NCBI GenBank assembly: GCA_946609985.1
Contig: CAMOCB010000008.1
Coordinates: 8,818-72,817 of the forward strand
Direction: 5' to 3'
DNA from: Eubacterium_Q sp002368685
GTDB lineage: Bacteria; Bacillota; Clostridia; Lachnospirales; Lachnospiraceae
Length of the DNA stretch: 64,000 nucleotides
Shown here piece by piece: positions 17,576-26,085 of this stretch. Position numbers and translations under genes: made by a program. Within the stretch, counting starts at the first letter, position 1; each line of letters starts with the position of its first letter. A model generated the notes under the pieces. It was not told the DNA's origin and searched no databases. It saw only the letters and a program-made list of their open reading frames with translations.

Positions 17576-18526
17576 ATGGAAATTAAGGAAGTAAGAGATT
17601 TATATAGCAAGGTACTGGATAATATCCGCACAGTCATGATAGGAAGTGAGGAGGTTTTCTCCCTCATTTTCTCAGCGATGCTATCTGGGGGACATGTTCT
17701 TCTGGAGGATATGCCGGGAACAGGAAAGACAACCATGGCGAAATGTATCGCAGACAGTATAGCGGCGGAGTTCAGACGAGTTCAGTTCACACCGGATCTG
17801 ATGCCTCAGGATATCACAGGTCTTAATATATACAGTCAGAAAACTGAGGAGTTCGAGTTTATTCCAGGACCTGTTTTCACAAATATTCTTCTGGCGGATG
17901 AGATAAACCGTGCTACTCCTCGTACCCAGAGTGCACTTCTTGAGGCAATGGAAGAGAGAGTGGTTACAGTAGATGGGGTTGGACGAGAGCTGACGGCACC
18001 TTTCATTGTTATTGCTACGGAGAACCCGGTTGAAACCACGGGTACATTTCCACTTCCAGAGGCCCAGCTGGATAGATTCATGGTTAAGCTGACCATGGGA
18101 GACCTTACAAGAGATGATGAAGTTTCTATACTTGAAAGATTTATCACAGACACCCCTCAGGAAGAAATAAAGCCTGTCTGCTCAGGTGAGGATATAGTAA
18201 ATGCAGCTGAAGCAGTCAAAAATGTAAAAGTCAAGAAAATTGTAATGCAATATATCGTTGATATATCAGAGGCTACGAGAAAATCAGCGAAGCTTTTCTC
18301 AGGTGTAAGTCCAAGAGCCTCTCTTAATCTTATGAGAATGTCGCAGGCTTTTGCCGCGATATCTGGAAGAGACTATGTTACTCCGGATGATGTGAAGTTC
18401 TTAGCTCCATATGTATATGCACATAGAGTTATTACTGGCTCGGGAGTTAGTGACTTAAAGGATGTGAGAGACATTATTGGCGGAGCGCTGGCAAGCGTAG
18501 AAGCGCCTGTTGAAGACTGGGAGTAA
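17576..18526 (+). CDS. MoxR family AAA+ ATPase
   Basis: MoxR-type AAA+ chaperone-like ATPase of 316 residues. Walker A is MPGTGKTTMAK (about 48), Walker B is LLADEINRATP, sensor 1 is ATENPVE, and the arginine-finger region is EAQLDRFM. The C-terminal lid carries GVSPRASLNLMRMSQAFA. MoxR proteins typically work with DUF58 and membrane partners in assembly or insertion of metal centres or cell-envelope proteins, and both partner types follow here. Translation starts at ATG 17576 after AAGGGG. The downstream DUF58 gene starts four bases after its stop, so the operon is tight. Confidence 0.9.
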   Translation: MEIKEVRDLYSKVLDNIRTVMIGSEEVFSLIFSAMLSGGHVLLEDMPGTGKTTMAKCIADSIAAEFRRVQFTPDLMPQDITGLNIYSQKTEEFEFIPGPVFTNILLADEINRATPRTQSALLEAMEERVVTVDGVGRELTAPFIVIATENPVETTGTFPLPEAQLDRFMVKLTMGDLTRDDEVSILERFITDTPQEEIKPVCSGEDIVNAAEAVKNVKVKKIVMQYIVDISEATRKSAKLFSGVSPRASLNLMRMSQAFAAISGRDYVTPDDVKFLAPYVYAHRVITGSGVSDLKDVRDIIGGALASVEAPVEDWE

Positions 18527-18530
18527 ACCA

Positions 18531-19649
18531 ATGCGTTTAGTTGTAGCAGTTATCTTGCTTACAATTATATATTTGATCCAGAAGTTTCTCTTTATGAGAT
18601 ATTGGAGTAAGGGTCTCGACACAGAGGTGAGCTTTAGTCGGGATTATATTGAGTGCGGGGAGAGCGCAGAACTTATAGAAGTTGTTTCTAATGATAAGTT
18701 TTTGCCTCTGCCTGTTTTTCATTTGAAGTTTTCGGTGGATAAGAGTCTCAAGTTTTTAGATAAGACAAATTCAAATGTCACTGACCTCTATCATAAGAAC
18801 GAGCTTTTCTCTATCCTAGGTCACCAGAGAATTACCCGGAGACTGGCATTTACCGGTACTTCTCGCGGAGTGGTGGGAGTAAATAATGCTAGCATCCTAG
18901 TGAGAGATTTTTTTATGCTGCAGAGTTATGCCTGCAAAATGCACCACTCAGACGTTATTTATGTATTTCCGAAAAAGCTAAATTCTGACAGATTCAAGGT
19001 TTTCTTCAGAGGTATAATGGGAGAGATTGAATCTAAGAGAAGTATAGTCGAAGATAACCTGTCCTTTAGGGGCGTCAGGCAGTATCAGTCCTTTGATCCC
19101 TATAGAAGTATAAATTGGAAGCAGAGTGCCAAAGCCAGAGAACTGATGGTTAATATGTATGGTTATACTACAGATAGTCGTGTCAAGATAATGCTGAACC
19201 TTGATAATGATTACATGATAGAAACCAACAAGCTGCTGGAGGAGGCTATATCTCTTGCTAGCAGTATAGCCCGTGATCTTCTCGCCGATGGTATAATTGT
19301 TTCTGTTATCACAAATGGAACTGATAGAAATGGAAATGTTCTACCAGCCGTTGAAGAAGGTGCGGAGAAGAGACATGGAGTAACTATAGATAGAATGTTG
19401 TCAGAAATAGCTGGCTCTGAAGGAAAGGATAGATTCCTGGATTATTTAAGGAAGGAAGCCTTAAGTCCAAGGGATAATACCTTATATTTAGTTATTAGTC
19501 CATATGCTAGACAGGATCTCATAAGTGTTTTGGACAGTATCGATAGTGCTGGTTCTTCGGTCAGACTTATTGTTCCTTGCTATGATGAGTATCCATTCAT
19601 ATCGGACCGACCATATGCTGAAGAATGGGAGGTGCCGATAAATGTATAA
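18531..19649 (+). CDS. DUF58 domain-containing protein
   Basis: A 372-residue DUF58 protein. One hydrophobic N-terminal helix (residues 3-20) anchors it, followed by a beta-rich region and the diagnostic DUF58 core FRGVRQYQSFDPYRSINWKQSAK, where the conserved RxYxxxDxxRxIxW pattern is clear. A von Willebrand A-like C-terminal half follows (MLNLDND as a degenerate metal site). I use ATG 18531, with GGGAG at 18519-18523, instead of an upstream in-frame start that overlaps moxR. It overlaps the next gene by eight bases, which points to coupled expression with moxR and the membrane protein. Confidence 0.85.
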   Translation: MRLVVAVILLTIIYLIQKFLFMRYWSKGLDTEVSFSRDYIECGESAELIEVVSNDKFLPLPVFHLKFSVDKSLKFLDKTNSNVTDLYHKNELFSILGHQRITRRLAFTGTSRGVVGVNNASILVRDFFMLQSYACKMHHSDVIYVFPKKLNSDRFKVFFRGIMGEIESKRSIVEDNLSFRGVRQYQSFDPYRSINWKQSAKARELMVNMYGYTTDSRVKIMLNLDNDYMIETNKLLEEAISLASSIARDLLADGIIVSVITNGTDRNGNVLPAVEEGAEKRHGVTIDRMLSEIAGSEGKDRFLDYLRKEALSPRDNTLYLVISPYARQDLISVLDSIDSAGSSVRLIVPCYDEYPFISDRPYAEEWEVPINV

Positions 19650-20853
19650 ATGGACAAGTGTACTTAGAAGAGTTCTTAGGCTCCTTTATCAATTCTGTAT
19701 ATTAGTTTTATTACTAAACTTAGTATTTGGACTATTTAGACAGCCTATTATTAGTCCAAGTATCATGCTTTATGTATTCGGTATGCTTTGCATATCTTAT
19801 ATAGCTAGAGAGCGCATGTCTCGTGGTATATCCTTGCTGCTTATTCACGTTATAATGGGGGCGGCTACATTTTTTCTGATATCGGATATATATTTCAAAT
19901 GGGTTATTATTGTTGTTATTGCTGAGTTCTTTTTTGATGGACTATATTATCTACATTCGAACTATACGCTTAAGAGGATTTCGGATATACCATGGATGAG
20001 TGTTGCACTGGGAATAGCAGTTACCGCGCTGGGAATTCATTTTCATTCCCCAGAACACACCCGGCTAGGCTACATACTCCCTATCATTACTATAATTATT
20101 TTCCTTATTTCTCTATATATTGAGGGGCTTGAAAACTATATAGCTAAGTCTAAGACAGTGTCAGGAGCACCGCTTAGTCAGATAATATCTGTTAATACAC
20201 TAATTATTATCGGAATCATATTTATTATATTTATGACTATAACACTAGGCTATCTACTGCATTTCGAGGTAGCTCTTGAAGAGTTCCTAAGATCGATTTT
20301 ATTAATTATTAAATTGATATTTGTCGTACTTCTTGCTATCCTTGGTTTTATATTTAGCCTACTAACAGGAGGACGAATAGGTGGCACCCCAATGGATGGC
20401 TTCGAAGAAATAGAGGGTGAGCCCGGACTTCTGGCAAATATTATTAACTTTATACTTGTTGCCGGATTTATAATAGTAGTGGTATTTTTTACTGTAAAAT
20501 TCTTGATGTTTGTGATCAAGTTCATTATCTCGAAACAGGATAGAAGATACGAGCTGCTGGAGGATATATCGTATAAGAAGAAAAATGCTGTTGTCCGCGA
20601 GCGTATAGTGAAAGAGGACAGGCTGCGAGGAAGCTCTCCGGCCATGAAGGTTAGAAGGATATATAAGAAGAGAGTCCGGTCCTATAAGGACATTTTCAGG
20701 CCTGAAAGGTCGGATACCACCGGTGATATAAAGAAAATCCTGGATAAGCAGGAGACTCCACCGGCTGCTGAGCTTACATCCGTTTATGATGCTGTTAGAT
20801 ACGGGGACTATGTTCCGGATGGAGAAACAATCAGTAAATTAAGTAGGATGTAG
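19642..20853 (+). CDS. Multi-pass membrane protein of the MoxR-DUF58 operon
   Basis: A 403-residue integral membrane protein with about eight or nine hydrophobic spans in residues 10-300 and a basic cytoplasmic C-terminus. In similar operons the third gene encodes a transglutaminase-like protein with a DUF4129 tail. The final segment SVYDAVRYGDYVP resembles the end of DUF4129, but no transglutaminase Cys-His-Asp domain is present, so this looks like a reduced version. Its ATG overlaps the DUF58 stop. A role as membrane partner of the MoxR system is inferred only from position. Confidence 0.7.
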   Translation: MYKWTSVLRRVLRLLYQFCILVLLLNLVFGLFRQPIISPSIMLYVFGMLCISYIARERMSRGISLLLIHVIMGAATFFLISDIYFKWVIIVVIAEFFFDGLYYLHSNYTLKRISDIPWMSVALGIAVTALGIHFHSPEHTRLGYILPIITIIIFLISLYIEGLENYIAKSKTVSGAPLSQIISVNTLIIIGIIFIIFMTITLGYLLHFEVALEEFLRSILLIIKLIFVVLLAILGFIFSLLTGGRIGGTPMDGFEEIEGEPGLLANIINFILVAGFIIVVVFFTVKFLMFVIKFIISKQDRRYELLEDISYKKKNAVVRERIVKEDRLRGSSPAMKVRRIYKKRVRSYKDIFRPERSDTTGDIKKILDKQETPPAAELTSVYDAVRYGDYVPDGETISKLSRM

Positions 20854-20874
20854 ATATTTCGGAGGTTAGTTGCT

Positions 20875-22929
20875 ATGAAAAGAGCTGATAAGAAGAAACT
20901 GAAAAAGATAAGGGGAAATGGTTTCGCTCTAACATTTATCACATTTATACTATTATTAGTAGTTACAATAATAGTCGTGAGGTATTATTCTGAAAGCTTC
21001 TATTTCTATGTAATTGATAACAAAATAGATAATGAGTATAGATCCATTAAAGCTCTGGCGGATATATATGAAAAGGGTAAGGATAATCCGGATATATATA
21101 AGCTGCTTGAGACCGAGGGACATAGCTTCATTATTACTGATGACAGTGGTAAGGTTCTGTATGAAAATGGGGAGAATACCTGCGGAGATACTCCAAATGA
21201 AGTTGTAGTAACAGGCTATGATAATCCTATAACGATTTATAAAGATGTAAAGAATAACTATTTCAAAATTGATTCGGATAAGAAACTGATTCTGAACAGA
21301 CGTTCCTTTGATCGCCTGGTTCACAATCCTGATGGTGAAAATGGCGTAGTTGTTCATGAGATAGAAATAAGAGATGTTGATGATGAGCAGGATGTTATAG
21401 TTGTCAGCTCTGACAATCCTGAGCAGTTTGATCTTCCTATCTGGATACCAATAAATGTGAAAGATGGACAGGAGACATTTATCGGTCGGGCAACTATTAA
21501 TGTAAATATGAGAGATCTTAATCTTCTGGTTAGAATAGTAATAGTTATTATAGGTCTTATTGGGCTTCTGCTCATAGTACTTATGATAAATTCTGTTCGT
21601 AATCTGGCTCGACACATCAGGATTACAAATCTATATTTTGAAGATGATGTTACAGGTGGCAAGAACTGGAAATGGTATCTGTACAAAGGTGAAAAGCTTC
21701 TATCCAAGGCAAGTAGCGCAAGACAAAAATTTGCTTCAATTAATCTGACCTTTGTTAATTATAGAAATTATTGCCTCTGCCACTCGATAAAAGAGGGCGA
21801 AAAGGTAATAAAGGATATTCATAAATGTATAGTTAACTCTTTAGAGCGAAAAGAGTTATGTGTGCATAAAACATCTTCTAGCTTTGCTTTACTTCTGAAA
21901 TATGACGATGAAGATAAGCTGAAAATGCGACTTCATGAACTTATAAAGACTCTTACGGATCTAGATGAGAATCATACCTTCGCTTTCCAGTTGGGCGTTG
22001 ATCCAATAGAAGTTCAGGAGGCAGCTAGTGGAAGAATAGTTAGAAGAAAGAATGTAGATCTTGATACTGAGTATAATAATGCTTGTACTGCTAAGGCAGA
22101 GCTGGAAGTGAGCACTGAGTCTGGCATTAAGTTCTTTGATAATAAGCTGGTTGAAAATAAGAAGTGGCTTGATACAGTACAAGAGGAACAGTGGCCAGCT
22201 CTTAGAAATGAAGAATTCGAGGTATATTATCAGCCGAAATATGATCCTTGTACAGATAGTTTACGGGGAGCTGAGGCTCTTATCAGGTGGCAGTCTCCTA
22301 AATATGGTTTTATAACTCCTGGTAGGTTTATACCTATTTTTGAAAAAAATGGATTTATTACTGAGATAGATCATTATATGATATCTCATGTTGCGAGGGA
22401 CCAGAAGAGATGGCTGGATCAGGGATATAAATGTGTTCCTGTTTCTGTAAATGTGTCTAGAGCACATTTTGTAGAAGCGGATCTGGCGGAACAGATAAGA
22501 GATATGGTAGATGAGGCAGAATGCCCACATAATCTTATAGAGATTGAGCTTACTGAGAGCGCTTTCTTTGATGACAAGAATGCACTTATCGAAACCATCA
22601 ATCGACTTAAGAATTATGGATTCAAGGTTTCAATGGATGATTTTGGAGCGGGATATTCGTCCCTCAATTCTCTTAAGGACCTACCTCTGGATGTTCTGAA
22701 GCTTGATGCTGAGTTCTTTAGATGTGAGGCTGATGATGAACGTGGTAGAAAAGTTATAAGAGAAGCTATCAAGCTGGCACAGACTCTTGGTATGACAACT
22801 GTTGCTGAAGGCGTTGAAGAAAAGGAATTTGTCGATTTTCTTGCAGGCCTAAAGTGTGATATGATTCAAGGGTATTTTTATGCGAAACCAATGCCTAAAA
22901 ATGAGTATATGGAACGCATGAGTAAATAG
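20875..22929 (+). CDS. Membrane-bound EAL-domain c-di-GMP phosphodiesterase with degenerate GGDEF domain
   Basis: A 684-residue membrane signalling protein. A TM helix (about 15-38) and a second (about 219-240) bracket an extracytoplasmic sensor region. A GGDEF-like domain follows but has SSSFAL where GGDEF should be, so cyclase activity is unlikely. The C-terminal EAL domain (about 435-680) looks complete: GAEALIRW, SVNVSRAHF, IELTES, MDDFGAGYSSL, LKLDAEF, AEGVEEKE and QGYFYAKPM carry the metal and general-base residues. It therefore probably hydrolyses c-di-GMP. The next gene follows after 12 nt with a strong GGAG and may be a partner. Confidence 0.88.
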   Translation: MKRADKKKLKKIRGNGFALTFITFILLLVVTIIVVRYYSESFYFYVIDNKIDNEYRSIKALADIYEKGKDNPDIYKLLETEGHSFIITDDSGKVLYENGENTCGDTPNEVVVTGYDNPITIYKDVKNNYFKIDSDKKLILNRRSFDRLVHNPDGENGVVVHEIEIRDVDDEQDVIVVSSDNPEQFDLPIWIPINVKDGQETFIGRATINVNMRDLNLLVRIVIVIIGLIGLLLIVLMINSVRNLARHIRITNLYFEDDVTGGKNWKWYLYKGEKLLSKASSARQKFASINLTFVNYRNYCLCHSIKEGEKVIKDIHKCIVNSLERKELCVHKTSSSFALLLKYDDEDKLKMRLHELIKTLTDLDENHTFAFQLGVDPIEVQEAASGRIVRRKNVDLDTEYNNACTAKAELEVSTESGIKFFDNKLVENKKWLDTVQEEQWPALRNEEFEVYYQPKYDPCTDSLRGAEALIRWQSPKYGFITPGRFIPIFEKNGFITEIDHYMISHVARDQKRWLDQGYKCVPVSVNVSRAHFVEADLAEQIRDMVDEAECPHNLIEIELTESAFFDDKNALIETINRLKNYGFKVSMDDFGAGYSSLNSLKDLPLDVLKLDAEFFRCEADDERGRKVIREAIKLAQTLGMTTVAEGVEEKEFVDFLAGLKCDMIQGYFYAKPMPKNEYMERMSK

Positions 22930-22941
22930 AGGAGAATAATT

Positions 22942-23361
22942 ATGAGCGTTATTAAAAAAGAAAAAGTATATGACGATATAAGAAAGTTCTTATATAAGTA
23001 TACGCACGAGGCAGCACTAACATATCCATCTTCTGAGGATTACATCGATATGGCAAAGGATATGCATTATTCAAAAATAATTCTCAGAATAAAATTTCCA
23101 GAGCATCATCATATGAGAGCGGGACAGATCATGGACCGTGTTATCTATGATTCAGGTAATCCATATGGTGAGCAGATAGAATATAAATATACAGTTTCTA
23201 TGGGCGGAGAAGTAGAGGTTGTATATTTCATAGAGCAGGGACTGAATCTTAGTCAGGAAGAGAGACAAATGTATCAATGGGTATGCGATCAGATATTCCT
23301 AGTATATGGTAAGCAACAGGTCGTAGATGTGCTGAATCTGATGTCTAAAATCAAGCAGTAA
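22942..23361 (+). CDS. Hypothetical cytoplasmic protein next to the EAL gene
   Basis: I cannot assign this 139-residue protein. It has no membrane span or signal peptide; predicted features by eye are helical ends and a central beta-like EYKYTVSMGGEVEVVYFI. A histidine pair lies in PEHHHM. It is cotranscribed with the EAL phosphodiesterase (12-nt gap, GGAG ribosome-binding site). It resembles, from memory and weakly, the N-terminal regions of some Lachnospiraceae GGDEF/EAL proteins, so a role in c-di-GMP signalling is possible but unproven. Confidence 0.5.
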   Translation: MSVIKKEKVYDDIRKFLYKYTHEAALTYPSSEDYIDMAKDMHYSKIILRIKFPEHHHMRAGQIMDRVIYDSGNPYGEQIEYKYTVSMGGEVEVVYFIEQGLNLSQEERQMYQWVCDQIFLVYGKQQVVDVLNLMSKIKQ

Positions 23362-23377
23362 CCCCCAAAACTATATT

Positions 23378-23406
23378 TTGCTAATACATTAACTTTATGA
23401 TAAAAT
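23378..23406 (+). promoter_or_regulatory. Candidate promoter of leuC
   Basis: TTGCTA at 23378-23383 and TAAAAT at 23401-23406 are separated by 17 nt, about 50 nt before the leuC start codon. No T-box motif or leucine-rich leader peptide is visible in the leader. Confidence 0.4.
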
Positions 23407-23458
23407 ATATAAGTTATCGTTTTAAATTGGTAACAAAGGTCAAAAGGAGGAAAAATAT

Positions 23459-24742
23459 ATGGGAATGACTATGACACAGAAGATTCTGGCCGCTCATGCA
23501 GGCCTTGAATCAGTAAAGGCAGGAGAGCTTATCGAGGCGAGTCTGGATCTCGTACTTGGAAATGATGTTACAACTCCTGTTGCTATAAATGAGCTTGATA
23601 AATTTAATAAGAAGACAGTATTTGATAACACAAAGATAGCTCTTGTTATGGATCATTTTACTCCTAATAAGGATATAAAGAGTGCAGAGCATGTTAAGCA
23701 GGTTAGAGATTTCTCTAAGGCAAATAATATTGTTAACTACTTCGATGTTGGACAGATGGGAATCGAGCATGCGCTCCTTCCGGAGAAGGGACTTATAGTT
23801 GCTGGTAATACTTGTATCGGAGCTGATTCACATACTTGTACGTATGGTGCACTTGGTGCTTTTTCTACAGGTGTTGGTTCTACAGATATGGCAGCTGGTA
23901 TGGTTACTGGCAAGGCATGGTTCAAGGTTCCTTCAGCTATCAAGTTTGTTCTTAAGGGCGAGAAGGCTGAGTGGACAAGTGGTAAGGATCTGATTCTTCA
24001 CATTATCGGTATGATTGGAGTTGACGGTGCCAGATATAAGTCAATGGAGTTCGTGGGCGAGGGCGTTAAGTCCCTTACTATGGACGACAGATTCACTATT
24101 GCTAACATGGCTATCGAAGCCGGTGCAAAAAATGGAATCTTCCCGGTTGATGATCTTACACTTGAATATATGAAGGAACACGCTCCTGAGAAGTTTGCAA
24201 ATAATGAATATACAGTTTACGAGGCAGATGAGGACGCAGAATATGATGAGGTTATCGAGATTGATCTCGGAACACTTCGCCCTACGATTGCATTTCCACA
24301 TCTTCCTGAGAATACTAAGACAATCGATGAGATTCATGCAGAGGGTGACATCGAGATAGATCAGGTTGTAATTGGTTCATGTACAAATGGACGTATCGAT
24401 GACATGCGTATCGCAGCAGATATCATGAACGGACGTAAGGTTGCAGACTGGCTGAGAGTAATCATTATCCCTGGTACACAGGAGATATATAAGCAGATGC
24501 TTCGTGAAGGTCTGACAGAGATATTCATAGATGCAGGTGCTATCGTCAGCACACCAACCTGTGGTCCTTGTCTTGGAGGACATATGGGTATCCTTGCCCA
24601 CGGTGAGAGAGCGGTATCAACAACAAACCGTAACTTCATCGGACGTATGGGTGCTATCGACTCCGAGATATATCTTGCCAGCCCAGCAGTGGCAGCAGCC
24701 TCTGCCATCACCGGCAAGATCTCCAGCCCAGAAGACCTATAA
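23459..24742 (+). CDS. leuC: 3-isopropylmalate dehydratase large subunit
   Basis: LeuC, 427 residues, the aconitase-family large subunit that isomerises isopropylmalate in leucine synthesis. The three cysteines expected for the [4Fe-4S] cluster lie in GSCTNGR and PTCGPCLGG. Other aconitase landmarks are GADSHTCTYGALGAFSTGVGS and TNRNFIGRMG near the C-terminus. The 427-residue length matches the clostridial/archaeal HacA-like type rather than the longer E. coli LeuC. A strong AAAGGAGG precedes the ATG. LeuD follows after a 204-nt gap filled with stem-loop repeats. Confidence 0.95.
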   Translation: MGMTMTQKILAAHAGLESVKAGELIEASLDLVLGNDVTTPVAINELDKFNKKTVFDNTKIALVMDHFTPNKDIKSAEHVKQVRDFSKANNIVNYFDVGQMGIEHALLPEKGLIVAGNTCIGADSHTCTYGALGAFSTGVGSTDMAAGMVTGKAWFKVPSAIKFVLKGEKAEWTSGKDLILHIIGMIGVDGARYKSMEFVGEGVKSLTMDDRFTIANMAIEAGAKNGIFPVDDLTLEYMKEHAPEKFANNEYTVYEADEDAEYDEVIEIDLGTLRPTIAFPHLPENTKTIDEIHAEGDIEIDQVVIGSCTNGRIDDMRIAADIMNGRKVADWLRVIIIPGTQEIYKQMLREGLTEIFIDAGAIVSTPTCGPCLGGHMGILAHGERAVSTTNRNFIGRMGAIDSEIYLASPAVAAASAITGKISSPEDL

Positions 24743-24912
24743 TGAGTAAATAGTGTAGGTTGTGCAAATAGGGACGTTTCTGTTTTGCACAATTGTAAAT
24801 ACTTTAATTAAATAGCATTAGTTAGCGAAGATTGTGCAAAACAGAAACGTCCCTATTTGCACATAAAATTAAGTATAAATGAGTATATAGGGTCGGTTCT
24901 TATATACTCATT
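24741..24912. repeat. 31-nt stem-loop repeats between leuC and leuD
   Basis: Contains a partial unit (tgagtaaatagtgtaggt), a full unit at 24761-24791, an inverted unit at 24833-24863 and a unit with different arms at 24880-24910. The 24761 and 24833 copies form perfect 33-bp arms around a 37-nt spacer. The last unit has perfectly paired 12-nt arms (aatgagtatata at 24878, tatatactcatt at 24901) around gggtcggttct. Confidence 0.8.
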
Positions 24913-24946
24913 AGTGGATACTTGGAATACAGAAAGGAAGATACAC

Positions 24947-25435
24947 ATGAAAGCACATGGTACAGTACATAGATATGGCGATAATGTAGATACAGACGTT
25001 ATCATCCCAGCAAGATATTTAAATACAGCAGATCCTGCAGAGCTGGCAAAGAACTGCATGGAGGATATAGATAAGGATTTTGTAAAGAGAGTAAAGGACG
25101 GTGACATCATGGTCGCTGGTAAGAACTTCGGATGTGGTTCTTCCAGAGAGCATGCTCCAATAGCTATCAAGGCTTCCGGAATCTCCTGCGTTATAGCAGA
25201 GTCCTTCGCAAGAATTTTCTACAGAAATTCAATCAATATCGGACTTCCTATTCTTGAGTGTAAGGAAGCAAGCGAAGAAATTAAGGCCGAGGATGAGGTT
25301 GAGGTTAACTTCGACACAGGAGAGATTACTGATATTACAACAGGAAAGAAATATCAGGGACAGGCATTTCCTCCTTTTATGCAAAATATTATTACTAGCG
25401 GTGGTCTTATCAACTCTATAAATGCAAAGGGATAG
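24947..25435 (+). CDS. leuD: 3-isopropylmalate dehydratase small subunit
   Basis: LeuD, 162 residues, the swivel-domain partner of LeuC. Landmarks are HRYGDNVDTDVIIPARYLN at the start, GKNFGCGSSREHAP, and FARIFYRNSINIGLP. I choose ATG 24947, preceded by GAAAGGAAG, because a longer in-frame start at 24857 would begin inside the stem-loop repeat and adds 30 residues unlike the family. The short, archaeal-like length matches the LeuC type upstream. Confidence 0.95.
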   Translation: MKAHGTVHRYGDNVDTDVIIPARYLNTADPAELAKNCMEDIDKDFVKRVKDGDIMVAGKNFGCGSSREHAPIAIKASGISCVIAESFARIFYRNSINIGLPILECKEASEEIKAEDEVEVNFDTGEITDITTGKKYQGQAFPPFMQNIITSGGLINSINAKG

Positions 25436-25454
25436 TTTTTAGAGGAAAGGTAGT

Positions 25455-26006
25455 ATGGTAATAAAGATTTTAAAGCTAATAGAAGATTTTGCTATTGTTA
25501 GATATCCCGGATTTTTCATATGCTTACTTACTATAATATTTGGAATAATTCTTTCAAACAAGCATGAAGAAATCGGAAGAGTAAGGCAATTCATGGGTTG
25601 TGCTATTGCAATTGCCGGAGCACTCATCGAGTTTTTCACGCCTGTAATAGTTACATTTATCCCAACGATGGGAGCGTATATTGCCTCAGAGGTAGGAATC
25701 TTAATCATTCGTTTTATCGCGACTTTATTAGCTTTTAAGATGTTTTCCGGATATAAACATTCAACTTGGGTTATTGTTTTATTTGTAATTATTTTGCTTG
25801 TTTTTACAGGAAGAACATATTACTTCAGCAAGATATTATATGATATGACAAATATGATGAAGGTTAATAGCAATGGAATTAAAGCCTTCTTTGATTTATT
25901 CAATAATAAAAATGCATTAAATGTTATAACTATTCTTTCGGTTATCGTTCCGCCGATTTCTATATATGTAGATGCGTTCGGTACCAGCAAAAAAGTTGAG
26001 GAATAA
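25455..26006 (+). CDS. Hypothetical multi-pass membrane protein
   Basis: Unrecognised 183-residue protein with about five hydrophobic segments (around residues 16-32, 49-70, 72-92, 98-116 and 155-172). There are no motifs suggesting transport or catalysis. It follows leuD by 19 nt with AGGAAAGG upstream, so it is probably cotranscribed with leuCD although no link to leucine synthesis is evident. Confidence 0.55.
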   Translation: MVIKILKLIEDFAIVRYPGFFICLLTIIFGIILSNKHEEIGRVRQFMGCAIAIAGALIEFFTPVIVTFIPTMGAYIASEVGILIIRFIATLLAFKMFSGYKHSTWVIVLFVIILLVFTGRTYYFSKILYDMTNMMKVNSNGIKAFFDLFNNKNALNVITILSVIVPPISIYVDAFGTSKKVEE

Positions 26007-26085
26007 GTAAGCTTTAATAATAGTAAATTAAATGTAATTAAGAAGAAAACTAAATGTATGAAAATGTATTGAGGGGGTTCTAATT

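Noticed and set aside
20956..21615. Long minus-strand open frame opposite the EAL protein gene
   Set aside because: Low-complexity Ile/Tyr/Asn-rich product with no start context; a shadow of the sensor gene.
23362..23458. T-box or leucine-rich leader peptide upstream of leuC
   Set aside because: No T-box consensus, no specifier stem and no run of leucine codons could be found.
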